From Micromonospora alfalfae (GTDB lineage Bacteria; Actinomycetota; Actinomycetes; Mycobacteriales; Micromonosporaceae): DNA of 64,000 nt. The stretch lies in the NCBI RefSeq assembly GCF_022230925.1, contig NZ_JAKKFH010000025.1, forward strand, positions 186,001 to 250,000, written 5' to 3'. The position numbers and the translations under genes are program-made. A model generated the notes under the pieces. The model saw only the letters and a list, made by a program, of their open reading frames with translations. It made no database searches and was not told the DNA's origin. How positions within the stretch are numbered: position 1 is the first letter of the stretch; every line of letters begins with the position of its first letter. Of the stretch, positions 1-6,739 are shown piece by piece.

Positions 1-84
1 TACCTGCTCGACGGTGCGGGCGCCGGCCACAAGCGCGGCCAACAATTCGTCGTTAGTGGGGTTCGTCTTCGCGGTCTGATCCAT
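1..84 (-). CDS. Unidentified element gene, N-terminus only
   Basis: The first 28 codons are visible before the gene runs off the left edge. It opens with ATG behind an AGGAA ribosome binding site. The visible part (MDQTAKTNPTNDELLAAL and onward) is polar, then weakly helical. It is transcribed in the same direction as the small genes to its right and is probably the continuation of their operon. No function can be assigned. Confidence 0.6.
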   Translation of the reverse strand, partial: MDQTAKTNPTNDELLAALVAGARTVEQV

Positions 85-128
85 GAGGGGTTCCTTTCGT
101 TGTGGTGACGCGGTGGTGGTCGGGGCGG

Positions 129-824
129 TCAGCGCACCGCCAGCAGCGCAATGCCGGCGGCAGCCCCAACAGCGCAGGCGACCATGAGCAGCCGCATCCG
201 CACCGGCAGGCGCGGCAACTGGACGGCCGCGGCGGCACGTTCGGCTTCGTAGGCGAGCAGCTTCGGCTCAACGGCTGCCCGCTGCGCTTCCGCGTCGGCG
301 AGCGCGTCACTGATCACCGGGTCGCGCCTCAAGTCCCGCGGCACCTCATCGTCGGTGCGGTAGTCGCCGAGCAAGTCGCGTAGGGCGCTGACCGGCACGT
401 CCATAACCTCGGCCATCTGGCAGGTGACACAGCACCCCCACGCTGTCCGGGACGGGGCGACCCGGCAGCGGACGCACACGTCCGGGTTGTGGCCTCGCGG
501 TGGCCGTGGGCCGATCCCGCCAACTGGCGTCCCGTCGGGTGCGACCTGGGAGGTGGGGTCGACCACGTCGTATTCGACGTCGGCGCGCACCACCTCACTG
601 TCGCCGTCGATGTCGCTGAACCAGACGAGGCGGGATCCGGCGGTGAGTTCGGTGATGTGGTGGATGGTGCGGGCGCCGGAGTGGTCGAGGGAGTCCAACC
701 ACTGTCGTGGCCGTAGGTCGCGGCCGTGCACCTTCTCAACGCGGGTGTACCAGTTGAGCCCGGGGTGGCCGTCGATCTTGCCTGGGTCGAGGTATGCGGG
801 CTGCTCGTAGTCGTCGGCGGTCAT
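129..824 (-). CDS. Putative membrane-anchored protein with Cys cluster
   Basis: This 231-residue product is not recognised. Its N-terminal half is acidic and aromatic. A CVRC...CCVTC cluster near residues 117-136 could bind zinc. The last 22 residues form one hydrophobic segment ending in a single Arg, which would make a C-terminal tail anchor. The start was chosen at the ATG that overlaps the stop of the upstream gene (ATGA). A longer in-frame extension exists but has no ribosome binding site and Arg-rich shadow-like composition. Confidence 0.6.
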   Translation of the reverse strand: MTADDYEQPAYLDPGKIDGHPGLNWYTRVEKVHGRDLRPRQWLDSLDHSGARTIHHITELTAGSRLVWFSDIDGDSEVVRADVEYDVVDPTSQVAPDGTPVGGIGPRPPRGHNPDVCVRCRVAPSRTAWGCCVTCQMAEVMDVPVSALRDLLGDYRTDDEVPRDLRRDPVISDALADAEAQRAAVEPKLLAYEAERAAAAVQLPRLPVRMRLLMVACAVGAAAGIALLAVR

Positions 825-1009
825 TGGTGCTGCCAGCGCAGGTGCTCGCGGGAGCCCTGCATGACGTCGTTCCCGCCGGCCGACTGGATGGGCTCGCACC
901 GGTTGTCGCTGCACCGGCCGGTCATGCTCCCGGAGGGGCGGCTGACCACCTCCACGGTTCGCTTCGTATTCCAACTGGTGACGGTGGCTTTGGGCGTTTC
1001 CTTGGCCAT
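821..1009 (-). CDS. Small unidentified element protein, 62 aa
   Basis: The ATG is preceded by a strong GGAGG ribosome binding site. The product begins MAKETPKATVTSWN, carries a CSDNRC motif in its middle and ends in a basic/aromatic tail. Its stop is fused to the start of the next gene in an ATGA overlap, so the two are translationally coupled. No family is recognised. Confidence 0.6.
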   Translation of the reverse strand: MAKETPKATVTSWNTKRTVEVVSRPSGSMTGRCSDNRCEPIQSAGGNDVMQGSREHLRWQHQ

Positions 1010-1107
1010 CGGTTCCTCCTGCTCGTCGGGTGGTTGGCTGCGGTGACCCTGCGCGGGCTCGGACATGTGTGGCCGAGCCCGGCAGGCTTACCGGCAGGCG
1101 GGAGCTG

Positions 1108-1371
1108 TTACCGCTTGACGGAGAACACGTCGTGCCAGGCGCGGCGAACGTCGCCGTTCTGGCTTACCGACCCGTCGTTCCAGCGTTGGCCGTCGACCAT
1201 GGCGGCGGTGCGGGCCAGGTTGGCGTGCAGGTGTGCGCGCATCAACATCCGGTCCCGCTGCGCGTCGCTGGGCTTGCCGTCTTCCCAGGTGGGCTGCTCG
1301 GCGAGGTCGGCGAGTTGTAGGGCCAACTCGACGTGCTGAGGGCCGGTCAGGTTGGGGCGGTCGCCGGCCAT
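1108..1371 (-). CDS. Small helical element protein, 87 aa
   Basis: The sequence is mostly alpha-helical by composition, with a repeated pattern of Ala, Leu, Arg and Asp (for example HVELALQLADLAEQ). It shows no signal peptide, membrane segment or Cys. The start overlaps the stop of the 51-residue gene upstream by one base (TGATG). Helical proteins of this type in phages and plasmids are often assembly or regulatory adaptors, but nothing here identifies the role. Confidence 0.6.
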   Translation of the reverse strand: MAGDRPNLTGPQHVELALQLADLAEQPTWEDGKPSDAQRDRMLMRAHLHANLARTAAMVDGQRWNDGSVSQNGDVRRAWHDVFSVKR

Positions 1372-1526
1372 CAGCGGCCGAACCCGGACGATGCGGCGAT
1401 GGCTGCACGGCGGGCGGTGCTGCGACCGGGCCGGACGCGGATGGTGCGCACACCGTCCCCGGCGTCGACGGTGATGGGGCGACGAACCTCGCGGGTGGTG
1501 TGGGCGATCGTGGCGCTGGCGTACAT
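1371..1526 (-). CDS. Small basic element protein, 51 aa
   Basis: A short ORF with a good GGAG ribosome binding site six bases before ATG. The product is basic, with a run of Arg and Ala in its second half (RPGRSTARRAAIAASS). It is coupled to the following gene by a one-base TGATG overlap. It could bind nucleic acid, but that rests on charge alone. Confidence 0.55.
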   Translation of the reverse strand: MYASATIAHTTREVRRPITVDAGDGVRTIRVRPGRSTARRAAIAASSGFGR

Positions 1527-1605
1527 GGTGATCTCCTCAGATCAGGATGAAACAGGCTTGGTTGGGGTGTGCCGGCCCCGCCCCTCGACGGGGCCGGCGG
1601 TGCTG

Positions 1606-1743
1606 CTACTTGCTGTTGCGCTGCTTGTCGGCGGGTGTGGTCAACCCGTCGCGGATCCGGTCCGCTTCGATCAGCACCTGCTCGTCGCGCCCGGCGGGGG
1701 TGCTGGCCCGCTTCTCGTCCAGGCGGGCCACCTTCGCGGTCAC
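1606..1743 (-). CDS. Small element protein, 45 aa
   Basis: The start is taken at the GTG that overlaps the upstream stop (GTGA), matching the pattern of the neighbouring genes. A longer version starting at 1806 would overlap the upstream gene by 67 bases and is less likely. The product is charged and lysine-rich at its end (TPADKQRNSK). No family is recognised. Confidence 0.5.
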   Translation of the reverse strand: MTAKVARLDEKRASTPAGRDEQVLIEADRIRDGLTTPADKQRNSK

Positions 1744-2117
1744 GACTGCGGCTCCACGTCCGAGGTCACCTGCGGCTTGCGCGGCAGCGACATCGGCGCC
1801 AACCACGACCCGACCAGCCCGAACATGGACGCCGCCTTGCCTGCGTCGAGTCGGGAGACACGGCCGCCCACCTCAACCGCCACCTGGGGCTGCGGGTCCT
1901 TGCTGATGGGGTTGTAAACCACGGTGACCTTGAATCGGACCCCGTCCGGGTCGGTGGCTGCGGTTGACGTTTGGCACGGTCCGTCGTGGCCGGTGTTGTG
2001 GCACCACAGTGGGTGGGTGCTGTAGTCGGCGGTGACGGGTTGCGGCTTGAGGTCGTGGAAGGCGGGCCCGTCGTTGCGGCCAGCGTGTCCGGGGCGAATC
2101 CTGTCGAAGAAGCTCAC
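1740..2117 (-). CDS. Unidentified element protein, 125 aa
   Basis: This gene starts with GTG inside the stop of the previous gene (GTGA overlap). It encodes MSFFDRIRPGH and onward. A short WCHNTGHDGPC segment near residue 40 looks like a small metal-binding or disulfide loop. The C-terminal half alternates beta-strand-like stretches. It probably belongs to the same leftward transcript as its neighbours. No function is inferred. Confidence 0.6.
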   Translation of the reverse strand: MSFFDRIRPGHAGRNDGPAFHDLKPQPVTADYSTHPLWCHNTGHDGPCQTSTAATDPDGVRFKVTVVYNPISKDPQPQVAVEVGGRVSRLDAGKAASMFGLVGSWLAPMSLPRKPQVTSDVEPQS

Positions 2118-2269
2118 AAGATCACCGCCATGACCATCGTGTCGGTCATCGGGTCGTCAGCCTCACCCTTGGCCCACGGGTCCGACGCCTGACGCACGTC
2201 CGACAGCGGCCGAACCACACCGGGCCGGTGCGCCCCGTGCAAGCCGAGGATCCTCCGCAGCCGGGTCAC
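2114..2269 (-). CDS. Small element protein, 51 aa
   Basis: A 51-codon gene that begins with GTG overlapping the stop of the gene before it and ends in a GTGA overlap with the gene after it, so it is stitched into the operon at both ends. The product opens with a basic segment (MTRLRRILGLHGAHRPG) and ends hydrophobic (MVMAVIL). It may be a small membrane-associated or regulatory peptide. Confidence 0.55.
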   Translation of the reverse strand: MTRLRRILGLHGAHRPGVVRPLSDVRQASDPWAKGEADDPMTDTMVMAVIL

Positions 2270-2466
2270 GACGACACCACCGCGGAGTTGTACGTGCCGG
2301 TCGGCTGGTCGTAGCCGTACGACACCCGCGACTCAAACCGACCATTCACTGCCTGGGGAACGGTCACCTTCCGGCCGTCCGTGTACGTGACCCGCAGCGT
2401 GTTGTTGCGGCGCCGCACCCGGGCAACCTGCGCCTTCGGGGTGTTCGTGTTCGCCTGCGGGCTCAT
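2266..2466 (-). CDS. KTSC/SH3-like small element protein, 66 aa
   Basis: The product has an N-terminal Asn/Thr/Lys-rich tail followed by beta-strand-like repeats (NNTLRVTYTDGRKVTVP, then ESRVSYGYD). The layout, a short domain with a TYTDG turn, resembles the small KTSC-type beta domains of phages, but this is a weak match by eye. It starts at an ATG sharing one base with the upstream stop and ends in a GTGA overlap. Confidence 0.5.
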   Translation of the reverse strand: MSPQANTNTPKAQVARVRRRNNTLRVTYTDGRKVTVPQAVNGRFESRVSYGYDQPTGTYNSAVVSS

Positions 2467-2714
2467 CACGCCAACACCGAATCCAGCCACACGGCCAGGT
2501 CGGCGGGAACCACGGTCGGGTCAATGCGGTGGTTGAACCAGCACACCGCCTCGGCGTCGTCGGCGGCGACCGCGATGAGCAGCCACGTGCCGTCAGGCGA
2601 CCGGTGGTAGTAGCGGTAGCCGGGGGTGCCCTTCTCGGCGATGGCGACTGTCACCCCGAGCAGCGGCACAGTGGGTCGGTCCGCCCACACCCACGACAGG
2701 GTCGAGGTGTCCAT
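2466..2714 (-). CDS. Unidentified element protein, 82 aa
   Basis: The 82-residue product is rich in Trp, Asp and Val and has no Cys cluster or basic patch, so it may be a small folded accessory protein. It starts at an ATG two bases after the stop of the upstream gene and its own stop is coupled to the next gene by a one-base overlap. No recognised family. Confidence 0.55.
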   Translation of the reverse strand: MDTSTLSWVWADRPTVPLLGVTVAIAEKGTPGYRYYHRSPDGTWLLIAVAADDAEAVCWFNHRIDPTVVPADLAVWLDSVLA

Positions 2715-2716
2715 GA

Positions 2717-2944
2717 TCAGGCCACCCCCGCCCGCACGTAAGCGGTCAGCTCGGCCAGGTCGGCGGCGGTGACCGTGTCCACCTGGTCCATGGCCGCGTC
2801 CAGCTCGGCAACCCGACCCTCGTAGCCGGCGCGCCCCCGGTAGTCGTTGGCGAGACGGATCAACGTCGCCATGACCTGCGCGTTGTCGCCCGCCTTGTTG
2901 ACGGCAGCCCGGTCTTCCGGGTTCGACAGCATCAGCGCGACCAT
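2717..2944 (-). CDS. Small helical element protein, 75 aa
   Basis: The ATG lies just after the stop of the 164-residue gene (TGAAATG); an earlier in-frame ATG would overlap that gene. The product is strongly helical, with Ala/Asp/Val heptad-like spacing near the end (RVAELDAAMDQVDTVTAADL), suggesting a coiled coil. Function unknown. Confidence 0.55.
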   Translation of the reverse strand: MVALMLSNPEDRAAVNKAGDNAQVMATLIRLANDYRGRAGYEGRVAELDAAMDQVDTVTAADLAELTAYVRAGVA

Positions 2945-2945
2945 T

Positions 2946-3440
2946 TCAGGCCACCGCCTTGCGGCCACGCTCGGTCAGGGTCGCGGAGGCGACAACCCGG
3001 CGCAGGCCGGTACCCGACGCGTAGTTGAGGGTCACGAGGCCCTTGCGGGCCAGCGACTTGAGCTGCACGATCGTCGCCGCAGCGGACCGGTTGACGGTGC
3101 CGCCGTTGGCGTGGGCGGCCAGCAGGACCCGGTTGCCGGCGTCGGACGGGTTGGTGAGGTGCGCCCCCGCCATGGTCGGCGGCACCTGCCGGCGGCGAAC
3201 ACCGGTGGTCGGCTCGGCGGGGTTCTCGTCGCGGTACATCTCCGCGTAGCCCCGGGCGATCAGGCGGGCGGTGTGCTCGCTGTCGTAGCTGCCGCAGTTC
3301 GCCTCGATGCGGAGGGTGCCCTGCTCGGTGGTAACCGTGTAGGCGTTCTCGCGGACGTACTGGAGCGTGATGGTGATTCGGCCGTTGGGGGTCGTGTAGA
3401 CGACCTGCTGGCCGGGTGTGCTGAGAACGGTGGTGCTCAT
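2946..3440 (-). CDS. First gene of leftward operon, possible C-terminal winged helix, 164 aa
   Basis: This gene is promoter-proximal in the leftward operon and has the best ribosome binding site of that operon (GGGAGG, 7 bases before ATG). The N-terminal half (MSTTVLSTPGQQVVYTTPNG...) is beta-rich. The C-terminal half contains Thr/Ser-rich helix pairs ending in TLTERGRKAVA, a motif common at the end of winged-helix DNA-binding domains (VTLTERGR). It may be a DNA-binding regulator or recombination accessory protein. That reading is inferred from the C-terminus only. Confidence 0.6.
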   Translation of the reverse strand: MSTTVLSTPGQQVVYTTPNGRITITLQYVRENAYTVTTEQGTLRIEANCGSYDSEHTARLIARGYAEMYRDENPAEPTTGVRRRQVPPTMAGAHLTNPSDAGNRVLLAAHANGGTVNRSAAATIVQLKSLARKGLVTLNYASGTGLRRVVASATLTERGRKAVA

Positions 3441-3512
3441 CTCGGGGTACCTCCCGATTGGGGCTCCGTTGGCGTTGGCGCGCTTCCCGGTGCCGTGTTC
3501 CTTATGTCTACG

Positions 3513-3541
3513 AACGTAGTCGTTGCCGACTTGCATGTCAA
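3513..3541 (-). promoter_or_regulatory. Leftward early promoter of the element
   Basis: Read on the minus strand, a perfect TTGACA (-35) is followed after 17 bases by TACGTT (-10). An imperfect dyad, ACTTG-N5-CAAGT (3529-3543), covers the -35, and another, CTACG-AA-CGTAG (3508-3519), covers the -10, so the promoter looks repressible. It would drive all the leftward genes starting at 3440. Confidence 0.55.
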
Positions 3542-3559
3542 GTAATTCAGGCATACGAT
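3531..3559 (+). promoter_or_regulatory. Rightward early promoter of the element
   Basis: TTGCAT and TACGAT are separated by 17 bases. The -35 overlaps that of the leftward promoter, so the two promoters face away from each other with shared DNA and one bound protein could control both. Downstream lies the small HTH gene and then the replication gene. Confidence 0.5.
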
Positions 3560-3615
3560 CATAGGCAGAGTTGCGAACGACAGTAGGCAAGCCAGACGAT
3601 GGGGAGGTGACCAAC

Positions 3616-3849
3616 TTGCAAGATGTGATCGACGCGTGGAACGACATCGCCCGAGCTGAGGAGCGGTATCGCGAGACACTGCGGGCCGCCATCGAAGACG
3701 GGGTGCCGCAGGTGAAGATCGCTGCCGCCATCGACCGCACACGGGAGATGCTGCGCCGCGACGCGATGACCGATGAGCAACGCGAGGCGTTCAAGAGGGC
3801 CGAGGCCGAGCGCCTACGCAATCGACGGGCCGGCAGGACCCGAAACTAA
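3616..3849 (+). CDS. Small HTH DNA-binding protein
   Basis: A 77-residue protein whose middle part (GVPQVKIAAAIDRTREMLRRDAM) has the size and spacing of a helix-turn-helix; the C-terminus is very basic. TTG at 3616 is chosen as the start because GGGGAGG lies eight bases before it; the GTG at 3607 overlaps that ribosome binding site. It is the first gene after the rightward promoter, so it is a good candidate for the switch protein acting on the dyads at 3508-3543. That role is inferred from position. Confidence 0.65.
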   Translation: MQDVIDAWNDIARAEERYRETLRAAIEDGVPQVKIAAAIDRTREMLRRDAMTDEQREAFKRAEAERLRNRRAGRTRN

Positions 3850-3893
3850 GTCGGGGCCGGGAGGCGCGCCAACGCCTGAACCCCAGCCCCTAA

Positions 3894-3907
3894 CGGGAGG
3901 TACCCCG
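3894..3907 (+). promoter_or_regulatory. 14-bp motif shared with the leftward operon leader
   Basis: CGGGAGGTACCCCG occurs here in front of the leader ORF and, on the opposite strand, at 3443-3456 in front of the first leftward gene. In both places it contains the ribosome binding site, but the identity continues past it. It may be a shared translational or DNA control site. Confidence 0.45.
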
Positions 3908-3911
3908 CTAC

Positions 3912-3965
3912 ATGCAAAGTACGTTGCGAACTGGTGTGCGAGCACGGGAGGTAGACCTCCCGTGA
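3912..3965 (+). CDS. 17-residue leader peptide of the replication gene
   Basis: ATG follows a GGGAGG ribosome binding site at 10 bases and the ORF (MQSTLRTGVRAREVDLP) ends in a TGA that overlaps the GTG start of the replication gene (GTGA). The end of the leader runs through a dyad that can hide the ribosome binding site of that gene, so translation of the leader probably controls initiator synthesis. The peptide sequence itself is probably unimportant. Confidence 0.55.
   Translation: MQSTLRTGVRAREVDLP
3944..3963 (+). promoter_or_regulatory. Dyad covering the initiator ribosome binding site
   Basis: Two 9-base arms (ACGGGAGGT and ACCTCCCGT) are separated by AG. As RNA this gives an 8-bp stem with a UAGA loop. 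The left arm carries the GGGAGG ribosome binding site and the right arm ends in the first two bases of the GTG start at 3962, so the hairpin would block initiation until a ribosome translating the leader opens it. Confidence 0.5.
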
Positions 3966-5059
3966 GTCCCGCCATGCCCGCAGGCGACCCGGACCGCTCC
4001 GGTTGGGTGGGCTTTCGCGCCGTTGCCTGGGTCCTCGAAGAGGCTCCTGTTCCCGCCGACCTTGCCTGGATGCTCACCGTGATCGCTCGCCGCTGCGACG
4101 AGCACGGTAAGGGGTCGTGGCAGACCACGAAGACGATGGCGTCCGTGGCGGGCAAGTCCGTGAAGCAGGCGCAGCGTGAGGTGGTTCAGCTTCGCAAGCT
4201 GGGTTTGATCGTGCCTGGCAATCAGTCGCTTGTTGCCCATCTGCCAGCGGGGAAACGCCCGACCGTATACGACGTTCCACTGCACTTGAAGGGACCCAAG
4301 CCGCTGAAGGAATCACGGAACAAGAGCGGCTTACGCAAGGAGGTCGAGACGGTCACGCCTCCCATGGATGGCTCCCCTCCCTTGCAAGGGACCCCTCCCA
4401 TCGAAGGGGAGCCAACCCCTCCCTTGGATGGGGAGTCCACCCCTCCCTTGCAAGGGAGGCAGAAGAAGCCTTTGAACAATCCTTTGAACAACCCTTCTTC
4501 TCTCTCTGCTCGTACGTCCGTTCCTGCTCCGCGCGAGCCCGACACGGAAGACCGAGAGAGAGACGAGTCGACTTCGTCAGAAGATCCAAACCTCACCGAG
4601 CAGCAGCGCATCGTCATCCACGACGGCAACTGCCCCGAACACCTCGCCCAACTCGTCGTCGAGTTCACCGAGATCAAGCACACCGTTCGCAACATCGCCT
4701 GGTGGCGTCGCGTCAAGAAGCACGGCGACGCGCCCCGCATCGTTCAGGAAGCCCTCAACGCGCTACCCGACAACATCGACGGCCCCGGCGAGCTAACCCA
4801 AGACCCGACCCCCTGCCCGATGCACCCGTCCAGCCGAGCCCGCAACTGCGGATCCTGCTGGGGTGATGTGAAAGCCGGACAGGACCCCTACAAGTACCGG
4901 CCGGAGCTGCGCCCACCCTGGTTCTGGGAGGTGTACAACCGGCAGCACCGCCAGTCAGCGGAAGCCGAGAAGGCCGCAGGATGGCTCGCCCTCCCCGGCC
5001 GCTCACGCCAGTTGCACAACAGCCACGACAACCCTGACCGCTACGACGTCAAGCTGTAG
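3962..5059 (+). CDS. Replication-initiator-like protein with winged-helix domain
   Basis: The 365-residue product resembles helix-turn-helix initiators of phages and actinobacterial integrative elements. Residues about 12-95 form a winged helix (GFRAVAWVLEEAPV..., then QTTKTMASVAGKSVKQAQRE, ending in a basic wing). Residues 133-167 are a Pro/Gly linker of five PPxxG units encoded by palindromic DNA repeats. The rest is hydrophilic and includes a CPMHP...CGSC cluster near residue 285. The start is GTG because of the GTGA overlap with the leader ORF; an ATG four codons later is the alternative. Placement after the early promoter and the internal repeats suggest the origin lies within the gene, as in lambda O. 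Assignment is by architecture. Confidence 0.6.
   Translation: MSPAMPAGDPDRSGWVGFRAVAWVLEEAPVPADLAWMLTVIARRCDEHGKGSWQTTKTMASVAGKSVKQAQREVVQLRKLGLIVPGNQSLVAHLPAGKRPTVYDVPLHLKGPKPLKESRNKSGLRKEVETVTPPMDGSPPLQGTPPIEGEPTPPLDGESTPPLQGRQKKPLNNPLNNPSSLSARTSVPAPREPDTEDRERDESTSSEDPNLTEQQRIVIHDGNCPEHLAQLVVEFTEIKHTVRNIAWWRRVKKHGDAPRIVQEALNALPDNIDGPGELTQDPTPCPMHPSSRARNCGSCWGDVKAGQDPYKYRPELRPPWFWEVYNRQHRQSAEAEKAAGWLALPGRSRQLHNSHDNPDRYDVKL
4358..4459 (+). repeat. Five palindromic iteron-like repeats (candidate origin)
   Basis: CCTCCC begins units at 4358, 4376, 4394, 4418 and 4442, spaced 18, 18, 24 and 24 bases. Each unit has a right half with GGG; the fifth is a perfect 18-bp palindrome (CCTCCCTTGCAAGGGAGG) and the second shares its inner 14 bp. 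Encoded Leu and Gln use TTG and CAA, rare codons in this GC-rich DNA, arguing that the DNA sequence is what is conserved. Confidence 0.5.
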
Positions 5060-5074
5060 ACCGGAGGCGACACC

Positions 5075-6121
5075 ATGGCCCAATCCCCCGATCCGAATGA
5101 CGCGACCTTTCCGGCGGTCGAGCCGACGCAACCCGGCGGCGGCCTGTTTGAGGACGACCGACCGAAGCGCCGCCAGACACGCAAGACGACGCCCGGCGCC
5201 CGCGCCAATGACATGACGCTCACCCTGTCGAGCAGCCCGCTGTTCGCCGAAGATCGCGCGCCCGACATCAAGCCGATCGAAACCCGGTACGCAGGCTGCC
5301 GCTTTCGCTCCCGGCTCGAAGCACGCTGGGCAGTCTTCCTCGACGCGCTCAACATCGTGTGGGAGCACGAGCCGCAGGGCTACGAGCTGCCATCCGGGCA
5401 GGTGTACCTCCCCGACTTCTGGCTGCCCAGCCTGGACCTGCACGCCGAAGTGAAGGGCGACGAAGCCGCGTTCCTGGCGGACGGACCTCGGTACGCCGAA
5501 GCCATCCAGACCGGAAGCCTCCCCGGCCGTGGTCTGCTGATTCTCGGGCCAGTTCCGGACGGCAATCGCACCAACCCGCTGCACTTCCTGCTCAAGAACG
5601 AGCAGGGTGACGATGGCACGGTGGAGCTTCACGCCGACCTGATGTCGTTCGACAGCAAGGACGCAGATGGCCGACCGGTGGTGTTCTGCACCGACCTGGT
5701 ATCGCGGAAGCCCGGCAGGCTGCCAGCGCTGTCCGGCTACGGGCGGTCCGGCGCGACGTACACCGGGGGTGCGCCGTACATGCTCACCAGTCAGGTAGCG
5801 AGCGCGTACACCTCGGCCAGGTCGGCACGCTTCGAGCACGGCGAGTCCGGAACAACCCCAATCCCGGGGCGGAAGGCGATCAAGGTCAAGGCGAATCCGG
5901 GGAGCGGGTACCTGCTCGGAACTCTGGTTCGCCTTGAGGAGACGTATGACCTCGGCAGCGTTGACGGGCGAGTCGAGGCGCTGCGAGAGATGGCACCTGT
6001 CCTCGCCGCTGTTGTTAGCGACGACCTTCGGCGCGAGTGGATTCCCATCGCAGCTCAGCGACTCGGCCTGGCCGATCAGTTGGACGCTGTGGAGCGCGCC
6101 GTAGCAAACCATCGCCACTGA
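5075..6121 (+). CDS. Predicted PD-(D/E)XK-type nuclease of the element
   Basis: The 348-residue protein has a domain at residues about 70-130 with the layout of phage PD-(D/E)XK enzymes: FRSRLEARWAVFLDAL, then the metal-site Asp in YLPDFWLP and the E-x-K pair in HAEVKG. The N-terminal 60 residues are disordered and the C-terminal 130 lack recognisable motifs. It starts at ATG 10 bases after GGAGG, 15 bases after the replication gene, so the two are likely one operon. A role in recombination or DNA processing is inferred; substrate unknown. Confidence 0.6.
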   Translation: MAQSPDPNDATFPAVEPTQPGGGLFEDDRPKRRQTRKTTPGARANDMTLTLSSSPLFAEDRAPDIKPIETRYAGCRFRSRLEARWAVFLDALNIVWEHEPQGYELPSGQVYLPDFWLPSLDLHAEVKGDEAAFLADGPRYAEAIQTGSLPGRGLLILGPVPDGNRTNPLHFLLKNEQGDDGTVELHADLMSFDSKDADGRPVVFCTDLVSRKPGRLPALSGYGRSGATYTGGAPYMLTSQVASAYTSARSARFEHGESGTTPIPGRKAIKVKANPGSGYLLGTLVRLEETYDLGSVDGRVEALREMAPVLAAVVSDDLRREWIPIAAQRLGLADQLDAVERAVANHRH

Positions 6122-6197
6122 CTGCCGCGTCTCGCGGCTAGCAACGCCGTAGCAACCCGGTAGCAAACGCCATGGCAAGTGCTACAGCACCTGCTAC
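6102..6197 (+). repeat. Phased TAGCAA repeats with inverted TGCTAC copies
   Basis: TAGCAA occurs at 6102, 6139, 6150 and 6161; the last three are exactly 11 bases apart, one helical turn. TGCTAC copies (inverted) follow at 6180 and 6192. The cluster fills the gap between the nuclease gene and the next operon. It has the form of an iteron array or a multi-site operator. Confidence 0.5.
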
Positions 6198-6218
6198 CAC
6201 CGACGAACGGAGAACACT

Positions 6219-6524
6219 ATGACCGACAAGTTTCCCGCCGACCTGAACCCGGGCGACCGCATCCACACGGGCACCCAGAAGCTGACCGTCGACACGATCA
6301 CCCCGGGCAACGTTCCGCTCGGCCCTGACGCGCCAGGTTGGGTGCGGCGCGAGGTGCTGCGCCACAACGCCTCAACGGCGACCACCGCCAGCACTGTGAT
6401 GACGGTGGAGGGCTACCGGTTGACGGTGGCTGACGACTACCCGGTGCCGCTGATCCACCCGTCGGATGACCGCCCGTTGGGCACGCCCGAGCAGGCCATC
6501 CGAACCCTGTTCGCCCGGATGTGA
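6219..6524 (+). CDS. Unidentified element protein, 101 aa
   Basis: First gene of a run of fourteen tightly packed genes. It has a CGGAGA ribosome binding site before ATG and no membrane segment or Cys. The sequence is beta-rich (DRIHTGTQKLTVDTI, VMTVEGYRLTVADDY) and may form a small barrel. Its promoter region is the repeat cluster just upstream, so it may be controlled by whatever binds there. Function unknown. Confidence 0.6.
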   Translation: MTDKFPADLNPGDRIHTGTQKLTVDTITPGNVPLGPDAPGWVRREVLRHNASTATTASTVMTVEGYRLTVADDYPVPLIHPSDDRPLGTPEQAIRTLFARM

Positions 6525-6535
6525 AGGAGATGACC

Positions 6536-6739
6536 ATGACTGACACGACGACGCTCCCGCAGGTCAACAGCCAGTGGGCCGGCAAGGACGACCGCATCTT
6601 CACTGTCACCGGCATCACCACGATCCACGGCAAGCCGAACGTCAAGTACGAGACGTCGTGGCCGGACCGCGACGACAAGGGTGTGGGGATCGCCGACCTG
6701 GACTACTTCCTCAAGCACCACACGGAGGTGACCCGATGA
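6536..6739 (+). CDS. Small beta-rich element protein, 67 aa
   Basis: ATG at 6536 is used because AAGGAGATG provides a ribosome binding site; a GTG at 6521 overlaps the previous stop but has none. The product has alternating strands (DDRIFTVTGITTIHGKPNVKY) and a Trp/Asp-rich loop, resembling a small OB or SH3-type fold. Its stop overlaps the HD-domain gene start (ATGA), which suggests they are made together. Confidence 0.6.
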   Translation: MTDTTTLPQVNSQWAGKDDRIFTVTGITTIHGKPNVKYETSWPDRDDKGVGIADLDYFLKHHTEVTR

